Of a stretch of 12,531 nucleotides of DNA, positions 1 to 7,501 are shown in pieces; the stretch's first letter is position 1; each line of letters starts with the position of its first letter. The notes beneath the pieces are model-generated. The model searched no databases, was not told the DNA's origin, and worked only from the letters and a program-made list of their open reading frames with translations. A program made the translations under genes and the position numbers. The stretch covers positions 1 through 12,531 of the forward strand of contig JAAZKQ010000414.1 of assembly GCA_012799755.1 (NCBI GenBank). The letters are read 5' to 3'. This DNA comes from Lentisphaerota bacterium. Lineage in GTDB: Bacteria > Verrucomicrobiota > Lentisphaeria > Oligosphaerales > Oligosphaeraceae.

Positions 1-50
1 CCTGCGGGCGCTTGCCCTGGGCTATCTTAGGCCGCACCTTCGGTGCTGAA
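1..50. repeat. Two-hairpin, REP-like palindromic segment at the left edge
   Basis: Two perfect inverted repeats lie close together: GGGC (6-9) with GCCC (14-17) around a 4-base loop, and GCACC (34-38) with GGTGC (42-46) around the 3-base loop TTC. Neither is followed by a T run in + orientation, so this does not look like an intrinsic terminator. The form resembles dispersed intergenic palindromes that I associate with PVC-group genomes, but only one copy is visible here, so repeat status is an inference. The + frames through it close quickly (the longest stops near 111), which argues against the tail of an upstream gene. Confidence 0.3.
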
Positions 51-192
51 AACCAAAGGCAACAGAAAACGGCTAATGATCAATGGGGGACTGGTTACAT
101 AGTTTCGTAAGCGGTCAGCACGGTCTGGGTGGACAAGTATGGATAAAGCAACCACGATCTTTTGCCTTGACTTCACTGACATGGGGATTTTC

Positions 193-220
193 TTGACACG
201 GGGGCAAGTCGGCAGATAGT
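193..220 (+). promoter_or_regulatory. Candidate sigma70-type promoter for the 1057-aa glycosidase gene
   Basis: A perfect TTGACA -35 box (193-198) is followed after 16 bp by GATAGT (215-220), which matches 4 of 6 positions of the -10 consensus. Transcription would begin near 227 and leave a leader of about 55 nt before the ATG at 283. The rest of 1-282 contains no gene I can support, so a promoter is expected here. The -10 box is mediocre, and the sigma-factor preference of this organism is unknown. Confidence 0.4.
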
Positions 221-271
221 GTAGCGTGTTTGCGGCTTTGTCTGCCATGCTTCCTTACCTTTCTACCAACC

Positions 272-276
272 AGGAG
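272..276 (+). promoter_or_regulatory. Ribosome binding site fixing the start at 283
   Basis: AGGAG lies 6 nt upstream of the ATG at 283. The frame is open further upstream, to an ATG at 226. That longer start has no comparable site and would add 19 residues ahead of a clear signal peptide, so the start at 283 is preferred. Confidence 0.75.
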
Positions 277-282
277 TCTGCC

Positions 283-3200
283 ATGTTCCGTTACATCTGT
301 TCGGCCTTGTTGCTTTGCGCTGTGCCCCTTGCGCTGTTTGCCGCCGAGGACGGCAATCTCTTCAAGAACACAGATTTTGCCGCCGGTATGAGCTACTGGT
401 GGTCGTCCTTCGCGGCCAATGCGCGCGCTCACGGCCTGACGCATCGCATTGAGGACGGCAAGCTGGTGGTGGATATACCCGTACCGGCGGAGGGCAGCAT
501 CGGCCAGGTCCTCTTGGGGCAAAGCGCGCCGCTCAAGGCATACGAAAAATATCGTCTGTCCTATACGATCACCATTGATAAGCCGGGCGTAATGCGCCAT
601 GTCTATCAGCTGTCCAATGAGCCGTGGACGGCGCTGGGCCTGGTTGAGAACATTCCCCTGCAACCCGGCACCCATCAGCTCAGCGCAATCTTCGTTGCCG
701 AACGCGACAAGCCGGACTTGCCGGCGCATTTCACCTTCAACCTCAGCCGCTTGCAGGGCCGGGTCGTCCTCAGCGATTTCATGGTCTGCGCGTACAATGA
801 GCTGCCGCTGGACTTGCTCAATCCCACTTGGCAGGCCTTTATTGACGTACAGGCGCCGGACTCTTATGCCGAGCTACCCGCGATCCTACGGAGCCCGGCG
901 GGCGCCGAAGTTCAACCGATTGCCGCCGGCTTGCAGGCCGGCGTCATAGACATCCGCGCGCTCAACCAGGGGCGTTTCAAGGAACGCGCTGTCGCCGTCC
1001 TCTACAATGACTTCAGCGTCACGCAGGCCGGCGGCATCACCCTCGGTCTTTCTGCCGATTGGTGGATGGAGCTGCACTGCAACGGTGAGCGCGTGTATGA
1101 TACCTTGCAAAAGGGTAACGTCTCGCAGCGCTTTGAACCCAACGACCACGTGGTCAATGTCGCCGTCAAGCCCGGTCGCAATCTCATTGCCATCAAAGTT
1201 CTTAGCGGCTCCGCTGGTTGGAAGTTCGTCTGCGGCAAACCATTGCCGCCCATCGTCTATAAGCCCAATGACGAATGGCAGCCCGTTGATCTCAGCAATG
1301 TCGTCATTGAAGAAGGCAGCGCCCTTGACTTTAGCGCGCTTGTGCCCAAGCCCGCTGGACAACTCGGTCGCCTCTGCATTCGTGACGACGGCGAGTTGGT
1401 CTTCACCGACGCACCGCAGCAAATCGTTCGCATGCAGGGCTTCAACGGCTTCCCGACCTCAATCTGGTACCAGCAGGACGATGCCGAATTCAGGCGGCAG
1501 GTGACTGCCTTCGCTCAGGCCGCCAGGCGGCAGGGCTACAGTCTCTTCCGCGTCCATGGGCTTCTTGACAAGTGGCTCTGCCAGGACTCTATCGGCGACA
1601 TGGCCATCAACCCCAAAAAACTCGACCGCTGGGACTACATTCTCGCCGAACTCAAAAAAGAGGGCATCTATGCGCATATCGTCATCTTTTCCTTCGGGCT
1701 TTACGATGACCCCAAGAACGCCAAGCAACTCTTTGAGGAGCGCAATAAGCACCGCTTGATGCTCTACTTCGGCGGCGACTGGGAACGTACACATTTTCGC
1801 TACGGCGCCGAGACTCTCCTCAACCACGTCAATCCCTATACTGGTCTGGCCTGGAAGGACGATCCGCTGATCGCTTTTCTCGAATTCTATAACGAGCAGG
1901 GCTCGGGCTTTGGGGTTATCCACCAAGTCATGCGTGATGATCCCGATGCCTGCGCGCTTATCGAAAAGCGTTGGCATGACTGGCTCGCGGCCACCTACGC
2001 CGATGGTGTTCCCGCAGAGCTCCAGGCCGAGCTGGCCGGCACACCGCTCAATCAGGCGCCCGTGCCCAATTTCTATCGTGACAAAGCCACGCCGCTGGGC
2101 AATGCCTTCGGTCTTTTCCGCTCCTTCATTACCGTTGACGGCGCCGATTGGTGCCGGCAAGTCGTACGTGATAACGGCTACCAGGGCTTGATCACCCAGT
2201 ACAACGGCTCGAAACGCCTGGGGTGCAGCGCCGCCCGCTGGCAGATCAGTCAGGTCATTGATCTCCACGCATACTACCAGCACCCGCGCGGCGGCTGGGG
2301 AGCGCCCGGTTGCACCGTCGAACAGGACAGTTCGCTGACTGACGCCGCCAACTACTGGCGCAACACCAACGCCTGCCGTTTGTCGGGTCGGCCCTTCATC
2401 GTCAGCGAATTCAATCATTGCTATTGGAATCCCTATCAGTATGAAGCCGGTTTGGTCTTTCCGGCCTACTCGGCGTTGCAAGGCTTCAGCGCACTGCAAA
2501 TCCACTCCGACCCCGTCGCCCTCAGCGTTACAAAGCGTATCATTGAGAGTTTTTCCTGTGCGCAATCGCCGGTTGTTCGTGCCAACGAGCTGCTCTCGAC
2601 CCTGCTGTTTTTGCGTGGCGACGTGCAGAAGGCGCCGCACCTGGTTGAGCTGGTCGTCCCGGAAGCGAGTTTGGCCAGCAACGGCCTGACGCATTGGGCG
2701 GTCTCCACCGAGCAAAGCCGCCTGGCGCTGCTCACCGGCTTCTCGCTGGCTTTCCCCTGGGCCAAACGCGCGGACGGCACCAGTCGCGGTCGGGTTCCTG
2801 ACCTGCAAATCCTCCCTGATGATGCCGCCAAGGTTGATGACCAAGATTGGTTCGTCAACGTCATCGAAAATCCCGATGGCCAATTCTCCTTGGCCAAGAC
2901 CGTGCAGGTTCTTCGGGAGAAGGGCGTCCTCAGCCGGCAGAACGGCAGCAATGTGGAGGCCGGCATCTTCGAGAGTGACACCGGCGAAATTGTCATGCGC
3001 ACGCAGGACCGGGTGCTGAAGGTCATCACGCCGCGCACGGAGGCTGTCGCCATGGAAGCCGGCAAGAGTGAGCCTATCGGCCGCCTGCATATCCGCGACC
3101 TCAGCGTGGCGGCGACGGTCGCCATCGCTTCGACGAGTATGACGCCTTTGGCGGAGGCTGAACGCATGCTCTTCATCTTCTCAACCCAGACCCAAAATAC

Positions 3201-3456
3201 CAATGCGACCTTTGGGCACGATGGTCGCCTGAAGATTCAGTCGGGGAAGGCACCCATACTGCTCCGGACGGGCACAGTCCGTGCGCATTTTACGCCCGCG
3301 CAAAAACGGCCCTTCGCTCTCTATGCCTTGGATTTCAATGGCCGGCGCCGGGAACAACTGCCCGTTGAGTACCAAGGCGATGAACTCGTCATCACCATTA
3401 ACAGCGGCGCCCTCAAGCAGGGTCCGACGACCTTTTTTGAACTTGTCGCCGAATAG
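283..3456 (+). CDS. Secreted multidomain clan GH-A-like glycoside hydrolase (1057 aa)
   Basis: Predicted exported glycosidase; the substrate cannot be told from sequence. Residues 1 to about 20 form a signal peptide (basic start, then a run of Leu/Ala/Cys). Residues about 25-175 resemble a carbohydrate-binding jelly roll, beginning NLFKNTDFAAGMSYWW. Residues about 185-330 are a second beta-rich module. A TIM barrel of the GH5/cellulase type occupies about 375-760, with a candidate acid/base Glu538 in EFYNEQ and a candidate nucleophile Glu709 in VSEFNH. Residues about 760-1057 are a beta-rich tail of a kind seen on large glycosidases of PVC bacteria (PLAEAERMLFIFSTQTQNT). The catalytic residues are assigned by motif, not by structure. 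The gene is followed after 120 bp by another secreted glycosidase on the same strand, suggesting a shared substrate. No frameshift is seen. The exact GH family is not identified. Confidence 0.85.
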   Translation: MFRYICSALLLCAVPLALFAAEDGNLFKNTDFAAGMSYWWSSFAANARAHGLTHRIEDGKLVVDIPVPAEGSIGQVLLGQSAPLKAYEKYRLSYTITIDKPGVMRHVYQLSNEPWTALGLVENIPLQPGTHQLSAIFVAERDKPDLPAHFTFNLSRLQGRVVLSDFMVCAYNELPLDLLNPTWQAFIDVQAPDSYAELPAILRSPAGAEVQPIAAGLQAGVIDIRALNQGRFKERAVAVLYNDFSVTQAGGITLGLSADWWMELHCNGERVYDTLQKGNVSQRFEPNDHVVNVAVKPGRNLIAIKVLSGSAGWKFVCGKPLPPIVYKPNDEWQPVDLSNVVIEEGSALDFSALVPKPAGQLGRLCIRDDGELVFTDAPQQIVRMQGFNGFPTSIWYQQDDAEFRRQVTAFAQAARRQGYSLFRVHGLLDKWLCQDSIGDMAINPKKLDRWDYILAELKKEGIYAHIVIFSFGLYDDPKNAKQLFEERNKHRLMLYFGGDWERTHFRYGAETLLNHVNPYTGLAWKDDPLIAFLEFYNEQGSGFGVIHQVMRDDPDACALIEKRWHDWLAATYADGVPAELQAELAGTPLNQAPVPNFYRDKATPLGNAFGLFRSFITVDGADWCRQVVRDNGYQGLITQYNGSKRLGCSAARWQISQVIDLHAYYQHPRGGWGAPGCTVEQDSSLTDAANYWRNTNACRLSGRPFIVSEFNHCYWNPYQYEAGLVFPAYSALQGFSALQIHSDPVALSVTKRIIESFSCAQSPVVRANELLSTLLFLRGDVQKAPHLVELVVPEASLASNGLTHWAVSTEQSRLALLTGFSLAFPWAKRADGTSRGRVPDLQILPDDAAKVDDQDWFVNVIENPDGQFSLAKTVQVLREKGVLSRQNGSNVEAGIFESDTGEIVMRTQDRVLKVITPRTEAVAMEAGKSEPIGRLHIRDLSVAATVAIASTSMTPLAEAERMLFIFSTQTQNTNATFGHDGRLKIQSGKAPILLRTGTVRAHFTPAQKRPFALYALDFNGRRREQLPVEYQGDELVITINSGALKQGPTTFFELVAE

Positions 3457-3509
3457 GGACGCCAAGAAACAATGCGCCCGAAGCGTTTCTCAAGCATTGT
3501 ACGAATTTC

Positions 3510-3538
3510 GGTAGTGGCGCGTTCAGCTGACCACCACC
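3510..3538. repeat. Inverted repeat between the two glycosidase genes
   Basis: GGTAGTGG (3510-3517) pairs with CCACCACC (3531-3538) with one mismatch, and the 13-base loop contains the 8-bp palindrome TCAGCTGA (3523-3530). It lies in the 120-bp gap, ending 38 bp before the ATG of the downstream gene. There is no T run, so it is not a standard terminator. It could be an operator or an mRNA processing or attenuation hairpin. Confidence 0.35.
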
Positions 3539-3564
3539 TGCCATCCAAGTACCATCCTAGCCCT

Positions 3565-3571
3565 GGAGGAG
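3565..3571 (+). promoter_or_regulatory. Strong ribosome binding site fixing the start at 3577
   Basis: GGAGGAG, a near-perfect Shine-Dalgarno sequence, ends 5 nt before the ATG at 3577. The same frame is open back to an ATG at 3472, but that would place 35 polar residues before the signal peptide and has no comparable site, so 3577 is the start. Confidence 0.8.
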
Positions 3572-3576
3572 CGACC

Positions 3577-5481
3577 ATGAAGATGAAGTCCTGCTTGCTT
3601 GCAGTCCTGTTGGCGGCCGGCGCCGCCGTCCCTGCCGTCGAAATCCACTCAGGCTTTGGCGTTTGTGCGCACCTCGGTTGGAGCGCCGAATACGCGAAGC
3701 TCATTGAAGAGCTTGATCTGATGCAGGCCGCCGGCATCAAATGGGCCCGCGCGGACTTCACCTGGGCGCAAATCGAGCCGCGCGAAAACGAATTTGATTT
3801 TGCTGTCTACGACCGGGTCGTTGCCGAAGCCGAAAAACGCCAGGTAAAAATCCTGCCCATTCTCTGCTACAACAGTAAATGGACAAAGGGCTTCGCGCAC
3901 GAGAACCTTGATGCCTGGGCGCGCTACGTCCGCACTCTTGTCAGTCGCTATGGTGATCGCCTGAAGCACTGGGAAGTGTGGAACGAGCCCAACATCGGCT
4001 TCTGGAAACCCAGCCCCAACCCCGAGCAGTACGTTTCCTTGCTGAAAGTCAGCTATCAGACCATCAAGGCCGTTGATCCGGCACTGGAGGTGCTCTATGG
4101 CGGCATGGCCGGCGTCGCGCCTAAGTTCCTCGAAGACACCCTCAAACTGGGTGCGGGCGCTTTTTATGACATTATGAACATCCATCCCTACTGTTACCCG
4201 GCGACCATTGAGCAGAGGCGCTCCCTCGTCGAAGTGGATGAGCTGCGCGAGATTCTCCGTAAGTACAATGCGCCGGAGCGCATTTGGATCACCGAGACCG
4301 GCTGGCCCACCCATCAGTCCGAAGCGCCCATCCATGCCCGCTTCTGGGCGGAGATGATTGTCGCCGGCGCCAAACGCCGTTTCCCGGGGCAAGAACGCTG
4401 GACCTGCGCCGTGGTTGTTGACCCCGCCGAATACGCCGCCGGCGGCCGCAGCACCCGCGAAGAAATCTTCAAGGCGTTGGCAGCCAACCCGGCCTTCACG
4501 GCAAAGGCCGTCACTTGGGCGGAAGCCGCAGCGATTACCCCAGCCGACACGCAGATTCTCGTCGCCCTGGTTGGCGAGCATTTCGCGAAGAATCAGTACG
4601 ACAAGCTGCTCAGCTACGTCCGCGACGGCGGCATGCTCGTCCATATCGGCGGCGTGCCTTTATACTACGCCGATGAGTACGACGCGGAAAACGCCTGTTG
4701 GGTCCCCGCCCGCAACAACGCTCCCGAACGTTATCGCGCCGGCCTCCGTATCGGCTGGAGCGCCTGGTGGATTGACAAAGAGCTGCCCGAAAAGGCCGAA
4801 GTCACCACTGTCGCCGGCGAGGCGCTGAACTTTACGATCCCGAAGAAGCTCGAAACCACCCGCTGGTTCAATGATAAACTTCTCAAGGAAGGCGACGAAT
4901 TCGTCCCGCTGCTCAAAGCCAGTGACAAGGCCGGCAAGTTTATCGGTTGGCCGGTCGCGCTCTATCTTTTCAACAGCGACTACAAGGGCGCAGTGCTTAC
5001 TGCTTGCCTGCCCACGGGGCATAACTCCGGCGTCACTTGGGATGTCCAGGGCGGTCGCTGTCCTCGTGCCTATCTCACCTACCTCGAAAGCGGCATTGAA
5101 GTCTTTTTCTGGTACGAATTCCGCGACGGCGGCAGCGACCCCTATTACAACGAACATCACTTCGGCATGATCCAGCTCGGGCTCGAACCCAAACCCGCCT
5201 ACAATGCCCTCAAATACGCCATTTCCCTCGTTGGCGACAAGCCCCAGTTCACAGGTAAAAGCATCAATGCCGACGGCGTGGTCAGCATCGGCTTCAAGAC
5301 CGCCAGCGGCCAAGGCATGGCCATCTGGAACAAATTCGGACCTGACATGGCCTGCAGCTTCCCCGCGCCGGCTGCCGTCTTCAAGGCCACCGACCATCTC
5401 GGCGCCGCACTTGAGCTCAAAGCCGAGAACGGCGTTATCACCCTCAACGCCGGCGAAGCGCCGACCTATATCCTCTGGTAG
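3577..5481 (+). CDS. Secreted GH39/GH5-like glycosidase with a large domain inserted in its barrel (634 aa)
   Basis: Predicted exported retaining glycosidase of clan GH-A; substrate unknown. Residues 1 to about 20 form a signal peptide ending AAVPA. The barrel starts near residue 25. Glu137 in HWEVWNEPN is the candidate acid/base and Glu240 in IWITETGWPTH the candidate nucleophile. Instead of moving directly to the last helix and strand, the chain enters a segment of about 240 residues (roughly 250-490) that includes an alternating beta/alpha stretch (DTQILVALVGEHF, then LLSYVRDGGMLVHIGG) reminiscent of the glutamine-amidotransferase-like fold in beta-galactosidase trimerization domains. The barrel then resumes near 494 with RAYLTYLESGIEVFFWYEF and closes with a GLEPKPAYNALKYA segment typical of the family. 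A short beta domain ends the protein. The frame is unbroken throughout. The fold of the insert is inferred. Confidence 0.85.
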   Translation: MKMKSCLLAVLLAAGAAVPAVEIHSGFGVCAHLGWSAEYAKLIEELDLMQAAGIKWARADFTWAQIEPRENEFDFAVYDRVVAEAEKRQVKILPILCYNSKWTKGFAHENLDAWARYVRTLVSRYGDRLKHWEVWNEPNIGFWKPSPNPEQYVSLLKVSYQTIKAVDPALEVLYGGMAGVAPKFLEDTLKLGAGAFYDIMNIHPYCYPATIEQRRSLVEVDELREILRKYNAPERIWITETGWPTHQSEAPIHARFWAEMIVAGAKRRFPGQERWTCAVVVDPAEYAAGGRSTREEIFKALAANPAFTAKAVTWAEAAAITPADTQILVALVGEHFAKNQYDKLLSYVRDGGMLVHIGGVPLYYADEYDAENACWVPARNNAPERYRAGLRIGWSAWWIDKELPEKAEVTTVAGEALNFTIPKKLETTRWFNDKLLKEGDEFVPLLKASDKAGKFIGWPVALYLFNSDYKGAVLTACLPTGHNSGVTWDVQGGRCPRAYLTYLESGIEVFFWYEFRDGGSDPYYNEHHFGMIQLGLEPKPAYNALKYAISLVGDKPQFTGKSINADGVVSIGFKTASGQGMAIWNKFGPDMACSFPAPAAVFKATDHLGAALELKAENGVITLNAGEAPTYILW

Positions 5482-5592
5482 GGATTAAGTCAACCGGGGC
5501 CCAATGCCGCCGTAAGCGCCAAACCCCTCTGACCGGGATTCCGGCAAGCTTTGCCAGATATCGCTTGGCGCTTGGCGTCCGGTGGCGGGACA

Positions 5593-5620
5593 TTGCAAAT
5601 GGCGCCGCTGCCAATATGTT
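5593..5620 (+). promoter_or_regulatory. Possible promoter for the HtrA-like protease gene
   Basis: TTGCAA (5593-5598) and TATGTT (5615-5620) are 16 bp apart, each matching 4 of 6 consensus bases. They lie in the 244-bp gap 5482-5725, which has no other convincing gene. The same gap holds a short inverted repeat GGCAA/TTGCC (5543-5555) with no T tail and a 7-bp tandem repeat CTTGGCG (5564-5577). Weak matches such as these arise often by chance. Confidence 0.25.
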
Positions 5621-5725
5621 TTTTGCACAGTGCGCTCACTGCGGCCAAACGGCTTCAGTTGTACTGGCACTCGTTCGCCGAAACGCCACCGCGACACGCG
5701 CCCACATCATACCGGGAACCAGCCC

Positions 5726-7102
5726 ATGCGTAGCATATTCAATTTTCTTATCGTAACGAGCTTCCTCGCAGTCGTTTGGCCCTGCTTGGCCGAAGAAACA
5801 CGTCTCGGAAACCGACTGACACCGACGGTGCTGGCTGTCCGCAAAGCACTGCCTTGGGTCGTCAATATCGGCACAGAGAAAGTCATCCGCGTCAATGATG
5901 GTTACGATGTCGTCTATGACGATTATTACCGGCAGATTTGGCGGCTGCCCCGCTCCAAAGAAGTCAAAGAGTACTTTCCGCTGGGCAGCGGCGCGATCGT
6001 TGACTCCCGCGGGTTGCTGGTGACCAACTACCACGTCGTGCAGCGGGCGCAGAGCATTGAAATCCGCCTGTGGGATGGCACGAACTACCACGCTCATCTC
6101 GTCGGTTTCGACGCTTCCAACGACTTGTGCCTGCTGCGCATCGCCGGCGATTTCCAGGACAAACCCCTGGCCACGGCCGAATTTGGCCTGCCGGATGACC
6201 TGCTGTTGGGCGAAACCGTGCTCAGCGTGGGCAATCCCTACGGCCTGGAGCACAGCGTGTCGCAAGGCGTGCTCAGCGCCATCAACCGCAGCCTCATTGA
6301 TGGAGAGACGACCTATGACGATATTTTGCAGACGGACGCCGCCATCAACCCGGGCAACAGCGGCGGCCCGCTGATCAATCTCAACGGCGAGCTCATCGGC
6401 TTGAATCTGGCCACTCGCGACGACGCGGAAGGCATCGGCTTTGTCATCCCGATGAAGCGGATTGAGAAATTCCTCAGTCACTGGCTGTTGCCGGAGCGTT
6501 TTTCGTCTGCTTGTCTGGGCATGGTTCTGGATCAGCCTTTTGTTATGGGTGAAAAGGGCATTATTCTGCCCGAGGTGATGCCCTGCGGCGAGGCTCAGCG
6601 CGCCGGTTTGCAGAAGGGCGATGAGGTGGTTTCCGTCAACGGCCGGCCTATTCGCCGCCTGGTTGATTTCGGGCGTGCGGTGTGGGCGTTGCAGAGCGGC
6701 GACGAGGTGCGCATGACCCTTGCCGATGGGCGGGAGCTGACGACTACCGTCGGCACCATGAACCCGTCAAAGTTGATCCAGACCCGCCTGGGCCTGCAAG
6801 TGCAGAAACTCACCCGCGATCTCAATTTGGCGATGGGCTTCAAGCCGGATTTAACCGGTGTGACCATCAGCCAAATATATCCCGAGGGCGCTTTCGCCCG
6901 CCAACAACCGACCTGGCGGCGCTACTTGAAACGCGGTGATGTGATCATTCAAGCTGAAGACCAACTCACGCCGGACGAAAAAGCCTTGGCAGAGGTCCTA
7001 AGCAAGACTCGCAGCGGCCAGAATCTGCGCCTTATCGTTCTTTGCCTGGATGGTCGTTACAAGCATTACGTGACGCTTGCCGTTGACATCACGCTGAATT
7101 AA
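5726..7102 (+). CDS. HtrA/DegP-type exported serine protease with two PDZ domains (458 aa)
   Basis: S1C-family serine endopeptidase, expected to degrade or refold misfolded proteins in the periplasm. Residues 1-22 form a signal peptide ending CLA, with no proper lipobox around Cys20. The trypsin-like domain spans about 65-255 and its triad is complete: His103 in VTNYHVV, Asp133 in SNDLCLLR and Ser212 in NPGNSGGPL. PDZ1 covers about 260-350, with AGLQKGDEVVSVNG; PDZ2 covers about 355-450 and is more divergent. Length and order match the DegP/DegQ type. The start at 5726 puts the signal peptide at the N-terminus; an in-frame ATG at 5582 would add 48 basic and Cys-rich residues and is rejected. 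The ribosome site is poor (GGGA at 5714-5717). The two exported glycosidases upstream could be among its clients, but that is only context. I leave the symbol blank because degP, degQ and htrA cannot be told apart here. Confidence 0.93.
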   Translation: MRSIFNFLIVTSFLAVVWPCLAEETRLGNRLTPTVLAVRKALPWVVNIGTEKVIRVNDGYDVVYDDYYRQIWRLPRSKEVKEYFPLGSGAIVDSRGLLVTNYHVVQRAQSIEIRLWDGTNYHAHLVGFDASNDLCLLRIAGDFQDKPLATAEFGLPDDLLLGETVLSVGNPYGLEHSVSQGVLSAINRSLIDGETTYDDILQTDAAINPGNSGGPLINLNGELIGLNLATRDDAEGIGFVIPMKRIEKFLSHWLLPERFSSACLGMVLDQPFVMGEKGIILPEVMPCGEAQRAGLQKGDEVVSVNGRPIRRLVDFGRAVWALQSGDEVRMTLADGRELTTTVGTMNPSKLIQTRLGLQVQKLTRDLNLAMGFKPDLTGVTISQIYPEGAFARQQPTWRRYLKRGDVIIQAEDQLTPDEKALAEVLSKTRSGQNLRLIVLCLDGRYKHYVTLAVDITLN

Positions 7103-7155
7103 AGCCTTTGCCCGGTTGCAGGCGCCGACAGTGACAATATGGTAAACGTCGTGTC

Positions 7156-7170
7156 CGGGCGTGTAGCCCG
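7156..7170 (+). terminator. Weak stem-loop downstream of the protease gene
   Basis: CGGGC (7156-7160) pairs perfectly with GCCCG (7166-7170) around a 5-base loop and is followed by the pyrimidine-rich stretch CACTTCTCTTTC. It lies 53 bp after the protease stop codon and 54 bp before the next start. The stem is short and the tail lacks a true T run, so termination would be partial at best. Confidence 0.3.
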
Positions 7171-7224
7171 CACTTCTCTTTCATCGCGCCTTTCACGGCA
7201 CCCATAGCGAGGCTAGCGCCGTCA

Positions 7225-7497
7225 ATGACATTTCGTGATTTCATGCTGGTAGTCGTTCTGCTTGCGTTAGCCGCTGTGGCTGTGGTCGTGCTGGCGCCGC
7301 CACTCGCCGAGGTGCGACGCCTGCGTCAGGAAATTGCTGAGCTGCAAGAGAAGCAGAAAGAGCAGGACGAACGCTTTGTCCTGATGCGACAGGAAATGGA
7401 TGCGCTCCAGCGCGGCGAACCACGCGCCATTGAGCGCGTCGCCCGGGAGAAATTCGGCTACTGCCGCCCTGGTGAAGAAATTATCCACATGGACTGA
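7225..7497 (+). CDS. FtsB/DivIC-like septum formation initiator (90 aa)
   Basis: Likely small bitopic divisome protein that links cytoplasmic assembly to septal peptidoglycan synthesis with FtsL and FtsQ/DivIB partners. Residues about 6-26 form one transmembrane segment rich in Val, Leu and Ala. Residues about 27-65 are charged and heptad-like (RRLRQEIAELQEKQKEQDER), as expected for a coiled coil. The C-terminus carries the family's hallmark, ERVAREKFGYCRPGEEI. Length and layout fit FtsB/DivIC well, though these proteins are too short and diverged for a firm ortholog call. A GCGAGG element sits 12 nt before the ATG. The stop codon is 4 bp before the next start, so it is probably co-transcribed with the fumarase subunit. 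Confidence 0.8.
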   Translation: MTFRDFMLVVVLLALAAVAVVVLAPPLAEVRRLRQEIAELQEKQKEQDERFVLMRQEMDALQRGEPRAIERVAREKFGYCRPGEEIIHMD

Positions 7498-7501
7498 GCC
7501 G

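Noticed and set aside
3..110. Possible tail of an upstream + strand gene at the left edge
   Set aside because: The open frame is only about 35 codons, ends at a stop near 110, and coincides with the two-hairpin segment; nothing in it resembles a known protein end.
115..729. Open frame of 204 codons on the - strand spanning the first gene's start and upstream region
   Set aside because: It overlaps the signal peptide and first module of a well-supported + strand gene, and the product resembles nothing recognisable.
1459..3090. Long open frame (543 codons) on the - strand, antisense to the first glycosidase
   Set aside because: It lies fully opposite a gene with clear catalytic motifs and signal peptide. 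Its translation has no recognisable domain and looks like a by-product of GC-rich codon periodicity.
5726..5791. Lipoprotein signal on the HtrA-like protease because of Cys20
   Set aside because: The residues before the cysteine (VWPC) do not form a lipobox; the site fits signal peptidase I cleavage after Ala22 better.
7083..7111. TTGACA at 7083-7088 as a promoter -35 box for the FtsB-like gene
   Set aside because: It lies in the end of the protease coding sequence, and no -10-like hexamer is found at 15-19 bp spacing.
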